Shown here: one piece after another, positions 21,275-21,590 of the stretch | How the letters are laid out: the number at the start of each line of letters is the position of its first letter | How positions within the stretch are numbered: position 1 is the first letter of the stretch | NCBI GenBank assembly: GCA_041163265.1 | Contig: JBEARL010000016.1 | Span: 1-21,590 of the forward strand | From: CSBr16-57R1 sp041163265 | Lineage (GTDB): Bacteria > Actinomycetota > Nitriliruptoria > Nitriliruptorales > Nitriliruptoraceae | DNA: 21,590 nt | Direction: 5' to 3' | The notes under the pieces: model-generated | The model's input: the letters and a program-made list of their open reading frames with translations, nothing else | Told to the model about the DNA's origin: nothing | Databases searched by the model: none | Program-made: the position numbers and the translations under genes

Positions 21275-21590
21275 TCAGGCTCCGCGGCGCTCCGCGATGG
21301 CCGCGCGGACCAGGCGGGTCGTCCGCTCGGCGAGGAGGTCCTCGACGGACCGGAGCTTCAGATGCCGCATCGCCTTCCCGCTCCCCTCGAGGCGCTCGGC
21401 CTCGCCCAGCGACGTCCCGTGGAAGAAGCCGAGGTTGACATGGCTGGAGAACGGGATCAGGTACGCGTAGGCGTCGGCCATCTTCCTCGGCCCGATGCCG
21501 TAGGCGATCGAGCGCTCCCCGCGCCGCGGGACGACGACGGCGTCCGGGTGGATCTCGAGCAGCCTCGCATGCGCGGCGGAGAGGAGGGGG
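21275..21590 (-). CDS. DUF1801 domain protein (5' end outside window)
   Basis: The minus-strand frame is open from the right edge to TGA at 21277-21275. The visible 104 residues read through ARLLEIHPDAVVVPRRGERS, IAYGIGPRKMADAYAYLIPF, HVNLGFFHGTSLGEAERLEG and GKAMRHLKLRSVEDL. This is the DUF1801 (YdhG-like) pattern with HVNLGFF and GTGK-MRH. ATG at 21481 is internal, because conserved sequence lies upstream, so the true start is beyond the window. These small proteins have a YdhG-like fold and no assigned biochemical function. It is transcribed towards vapBC. Confidence 0.85.
   Translation of the reverse strand, partial: PLLSAAHARLLEIHPDAVVVPRRGERSIAYGIGPRKMADAYAYLIPFSSHVNLGFFHGTSLGEAERLEGSGKAMRHLKLRSVEDLLAERTTRLVRAAIAERRGA

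Overview
The window is a very GC-rich (estimated above 70% by eye) bacterial chromosome segment with short intergenic gaps, many GTG starts and strong G/C bias at third codon positions. The gene content is core housekeeping: rne/rng, rplU-rpmA-obgE-proB, nadD-rsfS, tRNA-Ala, leuS, comEA-comEC. Together with TANNNT-type -10 boxes placed directly before start codons, this points to an actinobacterium (Actinomycetota). The repeat-containing lipoprotein and the orphan CoxD/CoxE-like pair suggest a deep-branching class such as Acidimicrobiia or Nitriliruptoria, but this placement is inference and no database search was possible.

Layout. (1) 1-4449, plus strand: the 3' end of a radical-SAM-linked DUF2344 protein, an RNase E/G with a long low-complexity N-terminal extension, and an atypical aldehyde dehydrogenase. 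(2) 4446-7805, plus strand: a probable promoter and structured leader, then rplU, rpmA, a strong hairpin terminator, obgE and proB (obgE/proB overlap by 4 nt). (3) 7846-8799, minus strand: a zinc-less quinone oxidoreductase-like protein, divergent from the next block. (4) 8870-12979, plus strand: a CoxD-like MoxR ATPase, a membrane-anchored protein of unknown function, a CoxE-like VWA protein and nadD, all joined by GTGA overlaps. (5) 13017-14088, plus strand: rsfS and a histidine phosphatase, ending in a 10-11 bp hairpin that faces tRNA-Ala(GGC) on the minus strand. (6) 14378-20175, plus strand: leuS from a probable leaderless promoter, a lipoprotein, comEA and a comEC that lacks its metallo-beta-lactamase domain. 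(7) 20212-21590, mostly minus strand: a vapBC toxin-antitoxin pair, a 425-nt non-coding stretch holding a 16-bp perfect hairpin and the apparent broken start of a lipoprotein with a ComEC-like metallo-beta-lactamase motif, and the end of a DUF1801 gene.

How the genes fit together. The first six blocks serve ribosome production and its quality control (L21, L27, ObgE, RsfS, RNase E/G, LeuRS), NAD and proline synthesis, and DNA uptake. The most interesting parts are the MoxR/membrane protein/VWA triad, which looks like a chaperone-type maturation system without the CO dehydrogenase genes it normally accompanies, and the comEC tail region, where the missing hydrolase domain appears to survive only as a fragment beyond a toxin-antitoxin module.
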